Of a DNA stretch of 64,000 nucleotides, positions 33,559 to 42,717 are shown piece after piece. This stretch comes from Dyadobacter fermentans (GTDB lineage: Bacteria > Bacteroidota > Bacteroidia > Cytophagales > Spirosomataceae), in contig NZ_JAHXBN010000012.1 of the NCBI RefSeq assembly GCF_019924045.1, forward strand, positions 186,001 to 250,000, read 5' to 3'. Within the stretch, counting starts at the first letter, position 1. The number at the start of each line of letters is the position of its first letter. Position numbers and translations under genes: made by a program. Below the pieces are notes generated by a model. It was not told the origin of the DNA. It ran no database searches and saw only the letters and a list, made by a program, of their open reading frames with translations.

Positions 33559-34461
33559 ATGAATTTAATATTATCGAAAGTAATGCCCTCGCCGCTCGAT
33601 GTCCAATTGCAGCTGGCGTATGCGCTGGAAAACACCGGCGCTTTTTTAATGGCCGATCGCTGGAAAATACTGCTTCTCCGCCCGAATGGCGCCATGGACC
33701 TCATATGGCAAACTACCGACGAGGATATCGCCTATAAATGGAGAGGCTTTTTCGACGACAGACTTGCCGATCCGGTTTACGATGAAATCAGGCAACTGAC
33801 AAATGGCTTCCGGTTGCTCCCGAAGGAAGATTACCAGCGAATGGAGGCGTCCGGTTTATTTAAAAAAGCGAGCACACTGCCGCTACTTTATGAGGTGCAT
33901 GACGGCGCGTGGATCGCCTTTGCAGGGAAGAAAATCTCGGTTATCAAGTGGGAGGAAGGGCATGCCAGTGAACATGCCATAACGAAGACCAAAGGCAAAG
34001 ACCCGATTTGCCGGGCTTTGCATCCCCATCAAAACCTGATTGTCTACGGAACCAACCACGGAGAACTCTTCGCACAGCCATTTGATCGGAACGGGTTTGG
34101 CAAAACAATCAAAATCATTGAGCTTCCCAACACGTGTTATCAAATAGCTTTTTCCGGCGACGGTACAAGATTGTTCGTGGGAGGCTTGGGTTACATTAAA
34201 ATGTTCGAATACGACGGCAAAAGTTTTTCTGAAATAGCTTCCATCTCCTCCGCGCTCAGGTCGTTCGAACTCGCGGAGGATTACCTGGTGCTTAACAAAG
34301 GAATGCACGGCATCGATGTCATAAAAGTGACGGACAAGCTGCAAAGAATCGACTCAATGGATTTGCCGTTTTCGATCGACAAAATGCTCTCACTAGGTCC
34401 GCAAAGGACCTTTCTACTTACTTCCGGGTCGACGAACGAATGGGCGTTGCTCAACTGGTAG
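33559..34461 (+). CDS. Hypothetical protein, 300 aa, propeller-like
   Basis: I do not recognise this protein. Its N-terminal third is mixed, with WKILLLRPNGAMDLIWQ. The remainder is a series of beta-strand repeats (HDGAWIAFAGKKISVIKW, HQNLIVYGTNHGELFAQP, AFSGDGTRLFVGGLGYIKMFEY, DYLVLNKGMHGIDVIKV) that resemble blades of a WD40 or YVTN-type propeller. There is no signal peptide. It is the last gene of the cassette and ends 6 bp before the convergent esterase. Confidence 0.7.
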   Translation: MNLILSKVMPSPLDVQLQLAYALENTGAFLMADRWKILLLRPNGAMDLIWQTTDEDIAYKWRGFFDDRLADPVYDEIRQLTNGFRLLPKEDYQRMEASGLFKKASTLPLLYEVHDGAWIAFAGKKISVIKWEEGHASEHAITKTKGKDPICRALHPHQNLIVYGTNHGELFAQPFDRNGFGKTIKIIELPNTCYQIAFSGDGTRLFVGGLGYIKMFEYDGKSFSEIASISSALRSFELAEDYLVLNKGMHGIDVIKVTDKLQRIDSMDLPFSIDKMLSLGPQRTFLLTSGSTNEWALLNW

Positions 34462-34467
34462 GCGTAA

Positions 34468-35193
34468 CTACAAATAAATCTTCACCATTTCCCGCCAGTA
34501 CCTTGGCCGGTGGGCTTCATCGTCCCAAATGTAAAACTGGTGCGGCACGTTGAGCTGGTGGAGTGAATCGCTTAGATGGCGGTTATTGTCCAGAAAAGTA
34601 TCCTCGCGCCCGATCACGAGCGTGATTTCCATTCCCCTCAGTTGTTGAAGCAACTTGGGGTCTGAAATACCTGGTACAAAGTGGTTGGGCATGTTGTAAT
34701 AGATATTTTCATCAAAATACCCGTCGAAGAGGTCGGCGAAGTAGGGTAGCGCTTGCGTGAGATCGTAGCGCGCGCTCATGCCTACGACTTTTGTGAAAAT
34801 GTTGGGATGCTTGAAGGCGATATTCACTGCATGGTATCCGCCGAGGCTGCAACCTGCGGCTATGAGCTCGCGCTTTTTGTTCTGCGTCCGGATGAACGGG
34901 ATTACTTCTTCGAGAATGTACTTTTCGTATTGTATGTGGCGGGCAATGCGTAATGGAGGAGGGGAGTCGGAGTAAAAACTTTCGCTATCGATACTGTCGA
35001 CGCAGTAGACCTGTATGAAACCGGCGTCGATCTTCTCTTTCATCGCGTCGATCACCCGCCAGTTTTCGAAATCGTAAAAATGGGCTGAGCGCGTCGGAAA
35101 AAATATGACCGGAGTTCCCGATTGACCAAATACAAGCATTTCCATCGACTTACCCAAAATCGGACTAAACCACTTGTGGTACGCTCTTTCCAT
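34468..35193 (-). CDS. Cytoplasmic esterase-family alpha/beta hydrolase
   Basis: The 241-residue protein belongs to the esterase D/YbbA-like set. It has VIFFPTRSAHFYDFEN (oxyanion strand), the nucleophile elbow AAGCSLGGYHAVN (Ser), an acidic residue in LVIGREDTFLDNN and the C-terminal WDDEAHRPRYW with the catalytic His. It lacks a signal peptide. The upstream SGNH hydrolase gene ends 15 bp before its start, so the two hydrolases form an operon, possibly acting on the same acylated compound. Confidence 0.85.
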   Translation of the reverse strand: MERAYHKWFSPILGKSMEMLVFGQSGTPVIFFPTRSAHFYDFENWRVIDAMKEKIDAGFIQVYCVDSIDSESFYSDSPPPLRIARHIQYEKYILEEVIPFIRTQNKKRELIAAGCSLGGYHAVNIAFKHPNIFTKVVGMSARYDLTQALPYFADLFDGYFDENIYYNMPNHFVPGISDPKLLQQLRGMEITLVIGREDTFLDNNRHLSDSLHQLNVPHQFYIWDDEAHRPRYWREMVKIYL

Positions 35194-35208
35194 GACGAAG
35201 AGGTTTGT

Positions 35209-35826
35209 TTAAGAAGTTTTTTGAAGTGCCCCGTTAACGGCATATATGTTTTCACTGATCACTTTCTTCCAAATTGCATAGCCATCTGCGCTCAAATGCA
35301 GCCCGTCCGCTTCGAAAAGCGACTTGCGCGGGTAACCCTGGTAGTTCACCATCAGCGGGAAAATATCAACGTAATGCTGATTCGGATCCTTTTCGATCTC
35401 CTCGCGGATCAGTTCGTTAGCGGCCCTGATCGACGTGATGATATCCCACCGCTGCAGGCTGGGTTTGATCGACACAAAAAAGCAGGGAATATCGCCGAAA
35501 CGTCCCCGAACCAGTGCAATAAGCTGGCGGTAAAACAGCAGCACCTCCGTAGGGTGCCGGCCGTCGCCCAGATCGTTGTCACCGGCGTAGATGACAATAC
35601 GTGCAGGGGCCGTTACGGTGGTCATAATACGTTCGAAGAACCATACGCAAGCAGCCAGCGTGGAGCCTCCGAAACCCAGGTTAACCGGTTTCAATTCCGC
35701 GAAATCCTCATACAAACCCGTCCACAATGTGAAGCTTGAACTTCCGTAGAAGATCGTATCAGGTTCATAGTTTAATGTGGACCGTTCTTTTTCGACTCTT
35801 TGTACTTCCTCTTCGTACCAGACCAT
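35209..35826 (-). CDS. SGNH/GDSL-family hydrolase
   Basis: The 205-residue protein has all four SGNH blocks: FYGSSSFTLW (block I Ser), LGFGGSTLAA (block II Gly), IYAGDNDLGDGR (block III Asn) and FEADGLHLSADGYAIW (block V Asp and His). There is no leader, so it acts in the cytoplasm. Members deacylate sugars, lipids or platelet-activating-factor-like molecules. It is the first gene of a two-hydrolase operon. Confidence 0.9.
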   Translation of the reverse strand: MVWYEEEVQRVEKERSTLNYEPDTIFYGSSSFTLWTGLYEDFAELKPVNLGFGGSTLAACVWFFERIMTTVTAPARIVIYAGDNDLGDGRHPTEVLLFYRQLIALVRGRFGDIPCFFVSIKPSLQRWDIITSIRAANELIREEIEKDPNQHYVDIFPLMVNYQGYPRKSLFEADGLHLSADGYAIWKKVISENIYAVNGALQKTS

Positions 35827-36048
35827 ATTTTCCTGATTTTCGGTATCTCGCTGATTTTGGGTGTTTAACCGTAAAAATAAGTACGGGAAATTAACATATG
35901 GTTAAATAATGGTCATGGGAATGAGAATTATCAAATAATCGGGCCAATCGTCGCCGGAATACTACAAGAAATATAATTTTTTATAAATCGGTTACAACCA
36001 TCGGTCGATGTTCGGTTTCTCTGCATTATAATTCAAACTACTATTGGC

Positions 36049-36471
36049 ATGAAAAGAACGATTTTACTCGCATTAATCTGTTTCGCAGCTATTTCCTGTG
36101 ACAAAAAGGACGATGCCGCACCTCAGGCCGACCTGAATCCAACCAGCCTGACCTACCAGAAAGCAGCAACGGTTCGTACTTCGGGCAGTGATCTGAAAGT
36201 GGAGCTCAAAGAGGTGACCGACAGCCGCTGCCCGGTGAACGCCAACTGCGTTTCGATGGGAAGCGCGAAATTGGTGCTCGCGATCTCCGATGCTTCGAAC
36301 CAGGTGAGTGTGGATTTCGAATTCAAGGGTGATTCCAAAAACCAACAGGGTTTCAAGCTGGGAGGAACAGAGTATGTATTGACCATTTCCGAGGTGCTTC
36401 CTTACCCGGAACTTCCAAAATCACCCAAGCTGGAAGATTACAAGATTGGAGTATCCATCGAAAAAAAGTAA
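36049..36471 (+). CDS. Hypothetical lipoprotein, 140 aa
   Basis: A lipobox AISC17 marks a lipoprotein, with DKKDD after it, which in Bacteroidota can favour export to the surface. The mature part is a single beta-sandwich-like domain (VELKEVTDSRCPVNANCVSMG, SDASNQVSVDFEF, YVLTISEVLPYP). The paired Cys in RCPVNANC could form a disulphide. Proteins with this RCPxxxxC pattern are common, short and uncharacterised in the phylum. A terminator follows. Confidence 0.75.
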   Translation: MKRTILLALICFAAISCDKKDDAAPQADLNPTSLTYQKAATVRTSGSDLKVELKEVTDSRCPVNANCVSMGSAKLVLAISDASNQVSVDFEFKGDSKNQQGFKLGGTEYVLTISEVLPYPELPKSPKLEDYKIGVSIEKK

Positions 36472-36499
36472 TAGATTCAGATTTGGTGTGAAGTGCAGC

Positions 36500-36530
36500 A
36501 AAAGGAGTCAGGAGTATCCTGGCTCCTTTT
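36500..36530 (+). terminator. Rho-independent terminator
   Basis: AAAAGGAG-t-CAGGA pairs with TCCTG-g-CTCCTTTT around GTA. The A/T ends of the stem make it usable in either direction. It ends the lipoprotein gene. Confidence 0.8.
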
Positions 36531-36607
36531 CTCATTTTTGGCGTTTCAGGTGCTCCCAATACGATTTGTTCGTAACTTGAACACTTCTAAACCCATTAAC
36601 TAGCCAA

Positions 36608-37540
36608 ATGAAGCATATTTTTTCAAGACGCGAGGCGCTTGCCGGACTGGCTGCCGCCGGTGCCGGACTGGCATTAAGCCCGTTTTCTTCCTCAGCCCAT
36701 AACGATCTTAAAATGATACTGGAAAGGAAAATCCCGTCAACCGGCGAACGTCTGCCGGTAGTTGGCCTGGGCTCCTGGCAGCAATTCGACGTCGGAGCCA
36801 GCATTTCCGAGCGTGCACCGTTGAAAGAGGTTTTGCAAAAAATGCAGGAAATGGGTGGGAAACTTATCGATGCTTCCCCTATGTACGGGCGTGCGGAGCA
36901 GGTAATCGGTGACCTGACCACGGATTTGAAGTTGAACGAACAATTTTTCTTCGCCACGAAGGTCTGGACAACCGGCAAGCAGGAGGGGATCGACCAGATG
37001 AACGCTTCGTTGCGGAAAATGGGGCGCAAAAAGATCGATCTGATGCAGGTGCACAACTTGCAGGATTGGGAAACGCACCTGAAAACGCTACGCGATTGGA
37101 AAACTGCCGGAAAGGTCCGTTACATCGGAATTACCCACTATACCGATGCCTCCCACGCGCGTCTGGAACAGATCGTAAAATCGGAAAATATTGATTTTGT
37201 ACAATTCAACTATTCCATACGCTCGCGGAACGCGGAGAAAAGCCTGCTGAAAGCGGCCAAAGACAAAGGCGTGGCGGTGATCATCAATGAGCCGTTTGAG
37301 CAGGGTGCATTGTTCCGGGCGGTAAAAGGGAAGGAGTTGCCTGCTTGGGCGGGTGATTATGATATTAAAAGCTGGGCGCAGTTTTTTCTGAAATACATTA
37401 TCAGCAATGACGCCGTCACCTGCGTGATACCAGGCACTTCGGACGTGAAGCACCTGGTAGACAACCTGGGCGCCGGTGAAGGGCGCTTGCCCGACGAAAC
37501 GGGGCGCAAGAAAATGCGCGAATGGATTGCGGGAATTTGA
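36608..37540 (+). CDS. Aldo/keto reductase with exported-type leader
   Basis: The 310-residue protein begins with SRREALAGLAAAGAGLALS, a twin-arginine-like leader. The AKR barrel shows VVGLGSWQQFDVG, GGKLIDASPMYGRAE (catalytic Asp and Tyr), FFATKVWT (Lys), DLMQVHNLQDW (His) and the NADPH-binding end CVIPGTSDVKHLVDNL. NADPH dependence in the periplasm would be odd, so the leader may keep a pre-bound cofactor, as in Gfo/Idh/MocA enzymes. Its stop codon directly abuts that of the convergent PQQ dehydrogenase. Confidence 0.88.
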   Translation: MKHIFSRREALAGLAAAGAGLALSPFSSSAHNDLKMILERKIPSTGERLPVVGLGSWQQFDVGASISERAPLKEVLQKMQEMGGKLIDASPMYGRAEQVIGDLTTDLKLNEQFFFATKVWTTGKQEGIDQMNASLRKMGRKKIDLMQVHNLQDWETHLKTLRDWKTAGKVRYIGITHYTDASHARLEQIVKSENIDFVQFNYSIRSRNAEKSLLKAAKDKGVAVIINEPFEQGALFRAVKGKELPAWAGDYDIKSWAQFFLKYIISNDAVTCVIPGTSDVKHLVDNLGAGEGRLPDETGRKKMREWIAGI

Positions 37541-39670
37541 TTATTCCAACGCGAAGGCCACATATTGATTACCTTTTTTGGTGCCCAGCTTGGTACCGCC
37601 GCAGGCAATCACCACATATTGCTTTCCATTGACTTCATATGTTGCGGGTGTAGCAAACCCGGCAGCCGGCAATTGCGTTTCCCAGAGCAATTTGCCGGTT
37701 TTTTTATCAAATGCCCTGAACTTCCCGTCCTTCGTGGCAGCGATGAAAAGCAACCCGCTGGCCGTTACAACAGGTCCGCCATAGTTTTCAGTACCGGTGG
37801 TGGGGACGCCTTTGGCTTTGAGCGATTCTACTTCGCCAAATGGTATTTTCCAAAGAAACTTGCCGGTGTTCAAATCGATCGCGTTGAGTGTGCCCCAGGG
37901 TGGCGAGATAGCAGGCAGGCCGTTAGCATCCAGGAACTTGTTGTAACCGGTGCTTTGATAGGGTAAATAGACCTTCTTCGAGGCAGCCGTTTCCGAAACT
38001 GCCTCCACTTTTTCATCGCCAAACAGGAACGAGACCAAAGCCTGCTTTTCGTCGGACGTCAGCATCGTAAAACCGGGCATCATACCCTTACCGGAGCTTA
38101 CCAGTTGGTTCACAAATGCCTTGTCGCGGCGTGTGCCGATGTCCACAAGCGACGGATAGCCGCTTTTGGCATTACCTTTCCTTTGAGGCCCGTGGCAGGT
38201 TACGCAATAGGTGGTGTAAACCTTTTCTCCGGGACTCAGGTTGGATAGTTCGCTCTCTTTCGGCGTGTCTTTCATCGTCAGAATCCACGCCATTTCATTG
38301 CTGTTCACATACAAGATTCCTTCGTTCGGATCGGCAGCTGCGCCACCCCATTCCGCGCCGCCGTCGAAGCCGGGCAGGATTACCGTGCCTTCTTTGCTTG
38401 GCGCCGCGAAAAGGGCCTTTTTGTAGCCTTTGAATTTGATTTTCAATGAGTCGCGATCAGGTGCGTGAACGCTGATGTCATTCTCGGTCAGGGTGTGAGC
38501 CTGCCGTGAGTAAGGGACTGGTTTCGTTGGTACGGGCTGGGTCGGCCAGGGATATTCACCGGGCAATGCGCTCTTCGGTGCGGTAACTTCCTTGATCGGG
38601 AACAACGGCCTGCCCGTCACCCGATCGAATAGGAATACGTAACCCTGTTTGCTGACCTGCGCCACCGCGTCGATCTTGCGAGGTTTGCCGTCTGGCCCGG
38701 TTTGCGTGACGGTAATCAGGTTGGGAGGCGCGGGAAGATCGCGGTCCCAGAGGTCGTGATGCATGGTCTGGAAATGCCAAAGGCGCTTGCCGGTGCGCGC
38801 GTCAAGTGCGAGCAGGCAGTTGGCAAACAGATTAGCCCCCTTGCGCTTCCCGCCGTAAAAATCGTAACCCGCCGATCCGGTAGGTACATACAAAATGCCT
38901 CGCTTACGGTCGATAGCTGTACCCGCCCAGTTATTCGCTGCGCCGGTGAATGTGTTTTTGTAGGCATCGGGAGGGAATGTTTCGTAACCAAACTCGCCGG
39001 GATAGGGGATGGTATGAAACGTCCATACGAGCTTACCCGTACGCACATTGAACGCCCGCAGGTCGCCTGGCGCGGCGTCGGAATCCTCCGAAAGCCTCAA
39101 TGGCATAATGATCAGGTCCTCGAAGATTGTCCCCGGCGTGTTGGAAACCATGTATTTGCTTTTAGCAATTTCCGGGAGTCCGGTGTGCAGGTCGATGCGT
39201 CCGTTGTCGCCGAAACGCTCGATCACTTTCCCCGTGCGCGCGTCGAGCGCGTACAGGTATGAGCCCATCGCGTGCATGATGCGTTTGTCGTCTCCATCCT
39301 CCCAATAGGTAAGGCCGCGGCTGGTATTGGAGCCGTTTTTGGATTTATCACCGAACAGCCAAAGTTGCTTGCCGGTAGCCGCATCGAGCGCGAAAGCCTG
39401 TACAGTAGCAGTAACCCCGTATAACACGCCATTCACAACGATCGGGTTCACTTGCGTTTGCCCCGAGTCGGGCATAGACCAGGTCCAGGCTACTTTCAGG
39501 TTTTTGACATTATCCTTATTGATCTGCGTCAACGGGGAGAAGTGGTTGCGGTCGGGGCCACCGAGGTACTCACGCCACTCGCGTTTGTCGTCGTTTTGGT
39601 CAGAAACTGTTCGTGCGCCCACCAGTATCAAGGCAAGGCCGCCAATACACCACGATAAGGGTTTTAACAT
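37541..39670 (-). CDS. PQQ-dependent dehydrogenase with inserted cytochrome c (quinoprotein)
   Basis: The 709-residue protein has an N-terminal signal or anchor helix (WCIGGLALILVGA) and an eight-bladed PQQ propeller (EYLGGPDRNHFSPLTQIN, TGKQLWLFGD, RKRGILYVPTGSAGYDFYGG, LDARTGKRLWHFQTMHHDLWD, GWGGAA-like PGFDGGAEWGGAAADP). A cytochrome c domain with C489-VT-C492-H493 interrupts the propeller. The final blades follow (TGKFLWKIPFGE, GLLFIAATKDGKFRAFDKKTGKLLW). This is the layout of membrane or periplasmic glucose dehydrogenases of type Gcd-s. It would oxidise aldoses and feed the respiratory chain. Confidence 0.92.
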   Translation of the reverse strand: MLKPLSWCIGGLALILVGARTVSDQNDDKREWREYLGGPDRNHFSPLTQINKDNVKNLKVAWTWSMPDSGQTQVNPIVVNGVLYGVTATVQAFALDAATGKQLWLFGDKSKNGSNTSRGLTYWEDGDDKRIMHAMGSYLYALDARTGKVIERFGDNGRIDLHTGLPEIAKSKYMVSNTPGTIFEDLIIMPLRLSEDSDAAPGDLRAFNVRTGKLVWTFHTIPYPGEFGYETFPPDAYKNTFTGAANNWAGTAIDRKRGILYVPTGSAGYDFYGGKRKGANLFANCLLALDARTGKRLWHFQTMHHDLWDRDLPAPPNLITVTQTGPDGKPRKIDAVAQVSKQGYVFLFDRVTGRPLFPIKEVTAPKSALPGEYPWPTQPVPTKPVPYSRQAHTLTENDISVHAPDRDSLKIKFKGYKKALFAAPSKEGTVILPGFDGGAEWGGAAADPNEGILYVNSNEMAWILTMKDTPKESELSNLSPGEKVYTTYCVTCHGPQRKGNAKSGYPSLVDIGTRRDKAFVNQLVSSGKGMMPGFTMLTSDEKQALVSFLFGDEKVEAVSETAASKKVYLPYQSTGYNKFLDANGLPAISPPWGTLNAIDLNTGKFLWKIPFGEVESLKAKGVPTTGTENYGGPVVTASGLLFIAATKDGKFRAFDKKTGKLLWETQLPAAGFATPATYEVNGKQYVVIACGGTKLGTKKGNQYVAFALE

Positions 39671-39702
39671 ATAAACTGCAAAAATCAGATGTAGAAAGGA
39701 GG

Positions 39703-41658
39703 TTATTCAAAACGGGTGTTTACGGTGAGGCCCGGCCAGGAATCGGTACGGAATGCGCTGGCGGGAAAGCCGTCGGTATTGTACAGGTTGGCGTCTTCCG
39801 GCGCATCCGACCACGCGTAGCGCACGGCGACCGGCTTACTTACATCCGGGCTTGAAACGATCACTTTGTTCCCCTGGATCTCCGCCTTGGCATAATGGAA
39901 AACCTTGTCATCGCCCGCGATCTCAAAACCTTTCAGATATCCGTAGCGATCTTTGACAGTGAGGCCATTCTCTGCGTTTTTAAATGAAACAACGGCCTTA
40001 TTGCCCTCCACCTGCAACTGGTCATAAAGTGGAGAAGCGTACGGGATGTTCTGGCCGTAATCCTGCTTCAATGCCTGGGTTGCGAGGCGGTGCGCTACGT
40101 CTTGTTTGTTAGTGGGGTGAATGTCGAGGGGGTTACCCACGTCGGTCGAAACGGCCATACCGGTTTTGGGCAGGCTGAGTGTCATATTTTGAGCTTCGCG
40201 GAGTTCGGCCCAGTTGCTTCCTTTGTTGCTGCCACGGTCTACGCCGAAACTCGATAATTGCACCCAGTAAAACGAGAATTCATCATTCCAAAGTTTACGC
40301 CAGTCGTTGATCATAAGCGGAAACGATTGGCGGTACTGATAAGCGCGGCCTGCATTACTTTCGCCCTGGTACCAAAGCGCTCCGCGTATGCCAAACGGTA
40401 GCAAAGGCACGATCATCGCATTATAAATAGTGGTACCCACGTTATTCATGAGGTGTGCGTACTCGTGCTTTTCCGCGAATGCGGGCATCAGGTACCAGTC
40501 TTTGGCAAGGCTTGTTTTGCGGCTGCCGTCTTCCAAGTAGAGGTCATTGGCCGAGCCCATCAATCCCGGGCCGAACCATGAGGCGCTCACCATATTACCG
40601 GTTTTGAGTATCAGGATATTTTTGCCTTCCTTCCAGGTACCAGCGGGTAGCTGAATTTTCCGTGCACCTTTCGCAGTTCCTTCATGGATGGGTTTACCAT
40701 TGACGTAAACTTCAACCGGCCCGTCGTTTTCAGCCAGCGACAGGGTAGTCTGTTTTCCAACCCAATCGGAGCCAATCGATATTTCTTTGGCCATATAACC
40801 TTTGCCGCGGAAACCCATTAGTCCCTTCCAGTCCCATTGTCCCACGCCGTCCGCGGTCTTTTGCCAGCTGGTGAAATCCACGTCCGGCGAAATGTATTTC
40901 TTTTCATCCTCCCAGGTCGGGTCATAGGATGCGTTTTTGAAAAGCTGCTTTTTGAGCTTCTTATCCATAATGGCATCCGCTTCCTGCCATGTTTTGGGCA
41001 GGTTTTGCGCGTAGGAACGCAGTTCGTCATTGCCGAGCATGGCTTCCTTGCTGATCCAGCCTTCTATTTGCGAACCTCCCCACGACGAATGCAGAAGGCC
41101 GATCGGTACATGCAGTTTTTGATAGAGTTCGCGGGCAAAAAAGAAACCCACTGCGGTGAAGCCGCCGACGGTCTCCGCACTGGCTACTTTCCATTCTCCG
41201 GCTGTCAAATCCTGCTCGGGTTGAAGCGTTACGACATGGTCGACGCGGAAATGGCGAATTTGAGGAAAATCGGCGTTTTTACGCTCCTCTTCATAATTTT
41301 TAGCCGCCGAAACAGGCCATTCCATATTCGATTGCCCCGAGCAAAGCCAGACCTCGCCGATCAGCACGTCGTTCACGGTCGCATTGCCGGATTTGCCGCT
41401 TACCTGCAACGAATGCGGGCCGCCGGCTTCCAATGCTTTGAAATTTACCCGCCATTTGCCGGACGCATCCGCTTTCGCATCCATGGATTGTCCGGCCAAT
41501 GTCACCTTCACTTTTTCACCAGGTTTGGCCCATCCCCACACGGGAATCGGCTTTTGGCGTTGGAGCACTACGTGATCGGAAAAAAGGCGGGCGAATTTGA
41601 TTTGGGCAAACGACGGCGTCGCGCAGGCGAGGAGCAGCAGTATCAGTATTCGTTTCAT
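39703..41658 (-). CDS. Sialate O-acetylesterase family enzyme
   Basis: The 651-residue protein has a signal peptide (ILILLLLACATPSFAQ). The SGNH-type catalytic domain shows VWLCSGQSNMEWPV (nucleophile Ser), LLHSSWGGSQIEGW, ALWYQGESNAG and the Asp/His region NPLDIHPTNKQDVAHRLA. A jelly-roll domain (VEVYVNGKPIHEG, LPAGTWKEGKNILILKTGN) is inserted in the middle. The family removes O-acetyl groups from sialic acids or plant glycans. No other sialic acid gene is nearby, so xylan or pectin deacetylation is equally possible. It lies 32 bp upstream of the PQQ dehydrogenase on the same strand. Confidence 0.9.
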   Translation of the reverse strand: MKRILILLLLACATPSFAQIKFARLFSDHVVLQRQKPIPVWGWAKPGEKVKVTLAGQSMDAKADASGKWRVNFKALEAGGPHSLQVSGKSGNATVNDVLIGEVWLCSGQSNMEWPVSAAKNYEEERKNADFPQIRHFRVDHVVTLQPEQDLTAGEWKVASAETVGGFTAVGFFFARELYQKLHVPIGLLHSSWGGSQIEGWISKEAMLGNDELRSYAQNLPKTWQEADAIMDKKLKKQLFKNASYDPTWEDEKKYISPDVDFTSWQKTADGVGQWDWKGLMGFRGKGYMAKEISIGSDWVGKQTTLSLAENDGPVEVYVNGKPIHEGTAKGARKIQLPAGTWKEGKNILILKTGNMVSASWFGPGLMGSANDLYLEDGSRKTSLAKDWYLMPAFAEKHEYAHLMNNVGTTIYNAMIVPLLPFGIRGALWYQGESNAGRAYQYRQSFPLMINDWRKLWNDEFSFYWVQLSSFGVDRGSNKGSNWAELREAQNMTLSLPKTGMAVSTDVGNPLDIHPTNKQDVAHRLATQALKQDYGQNIPYASPLYDQLQVEGNKAVVSFKNAENGLTVKDRYGYLKGFEIAGDDKVFHYAKAEIQGNKVIVSSPDVSKPVAVRYAWSDAPEDANLYNTDGFPASAFRTDSWPGLTVNTRFE

Positions 41659-41787
41659 CGAAAGGCAAAGTTGATTTTTGGTTACCTATAAATGCCTAAG
41701 GAAGTCATATTCTACTGAAATAATGGGTTGCTCGCGTTCGGTTTGTTGAATTTGGCCTTATTTTTAGTCGTAATTCAAGTATAAGCC

Positions 41788-42717
41788 ATGATTTCCATCG
41801 TTATTTGCTCGGCCGATCAGACCGAGTTGTCCAAAGTTTCTGAGAATATCCACGATACCGTTGGCATTCCCCATGAAATAATCGCGATTGACAACCGTGA
41901 AGCAAGGCGCGGGATTTGCGATGTTTACAATGAGGGAGCAAAGAAAGCCAGGTTCGATCTGGTGTGTTTCATGCACGAGGACATTGAAATCAGGACTGAA
42001 AATTGGGGAAGCGTCGTTAAGCATATCTTTGAGAGTGACCCGGATATCGGCATTGTGGGAGTAGCCGGGGGCGGTTACAAATCCCTAGCGCCTGCGGGCT
42101 GGTATCAGCTGGAATTCCATTCGGAAGAACGGTCGTATCAGAATGTTCTTCAGGGCTACAAGTTTGATGACAAGCAGGAAATTCATGCTTATCATAACCC
42201 GCGCAATGAGCGGCTGAGCCGGGTGGTCTGCGTGGATGGTCTTTGGTTTTGTACCCGGCGCGATATAACCCTCCGATTTCCATTTGACGGCAAAATGCTT
42301 ACCGGCTTTCACGGTTATGACCTCGACTTCTGCCTGAGCGTATTTCCGCATTACAAGATCATGGTGACCTATGAGGTGCTGATGAAGCATGCCTCAGAAG
42401 GGAATTTTAACAGGCAATGGTTGGACCACATCCTGAAACTGCACAAAAAATGGAGTTACGCCTTACCGCTGACGACATCCGTCATGCGGGGCAATGAAAT
42501 GTACGATATCGAAAAAAGGTCATTTGAGAAGCTCATAGAGCAAATGATGCGCTGGAAGTACAGCTACTGGAAAATTCAGACGATGCTCTGGCATAGCGCT
42601 AAAACGAAACAGATGTCCACCCGCGTGGTTTTTAAGGCTTTTCGTCACCTTTTGAAATTACATCTACATATTCTTCCCTTTCCGGACGAGCAAAGAAACG
42701 AGCCCACAACAGCTTAG
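41788..42717 (+). CDS. Glycosyltransferase family 2-like protein (StrF-type domain)
   Basis: The 309-residue cytoplasmic protein has the GT-A pattern of the Glyco_tranf_2_5/StrF group: MISIVICSADQTELSKVSENI, HEIIAIDNREARRGICDVYN, DLVCFMHEDIEIRTENW (metal-binding acidic motif), VDGLWFCTRRDI, and GFHGYDLDFCLSVF. It lies divergent to the sialate esterase and converges on the rhamnosyltransferase-like genes. The last 86 bases overlap the end of the opposite gene. The role is probably assembly of the same surface glycan. Confidence 0.85.
   Translation: MISIVICSADQTELSKVSENIHDTVGIPHEIIAIDNREARRGICDVYNEGAKKARFDLVCFMHEDIEIRTENWGSVVKHIFESDPDIGIVGVAGGGYKSLAPAGWYQLEFHSEERSYQNVLQGYKFDDKQEIHAYHNPRNERLSRVVCVDGLWFCTRRDITLRFPFDGKMLTGFHGYDLDFCLSVFPHYKIMVTYEVLMKHASEGNFNRQWLDHILKLHKKWSYALPLTTSVMRGNEMYDIEKRSFEKLIEQMMRWKYSYWKIQTMLWHSAKTKQMSTRVVFKAFRHLLKLHLHILPFPDEQRNEPTTA

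Noticed and set aside
37538-37543. Directly abutting stop codons of the aldo/keto reductase and PQQ dehydrogenase
   Set aside because: Compact convergent ends are common, and nothing further supports a special arrangement.
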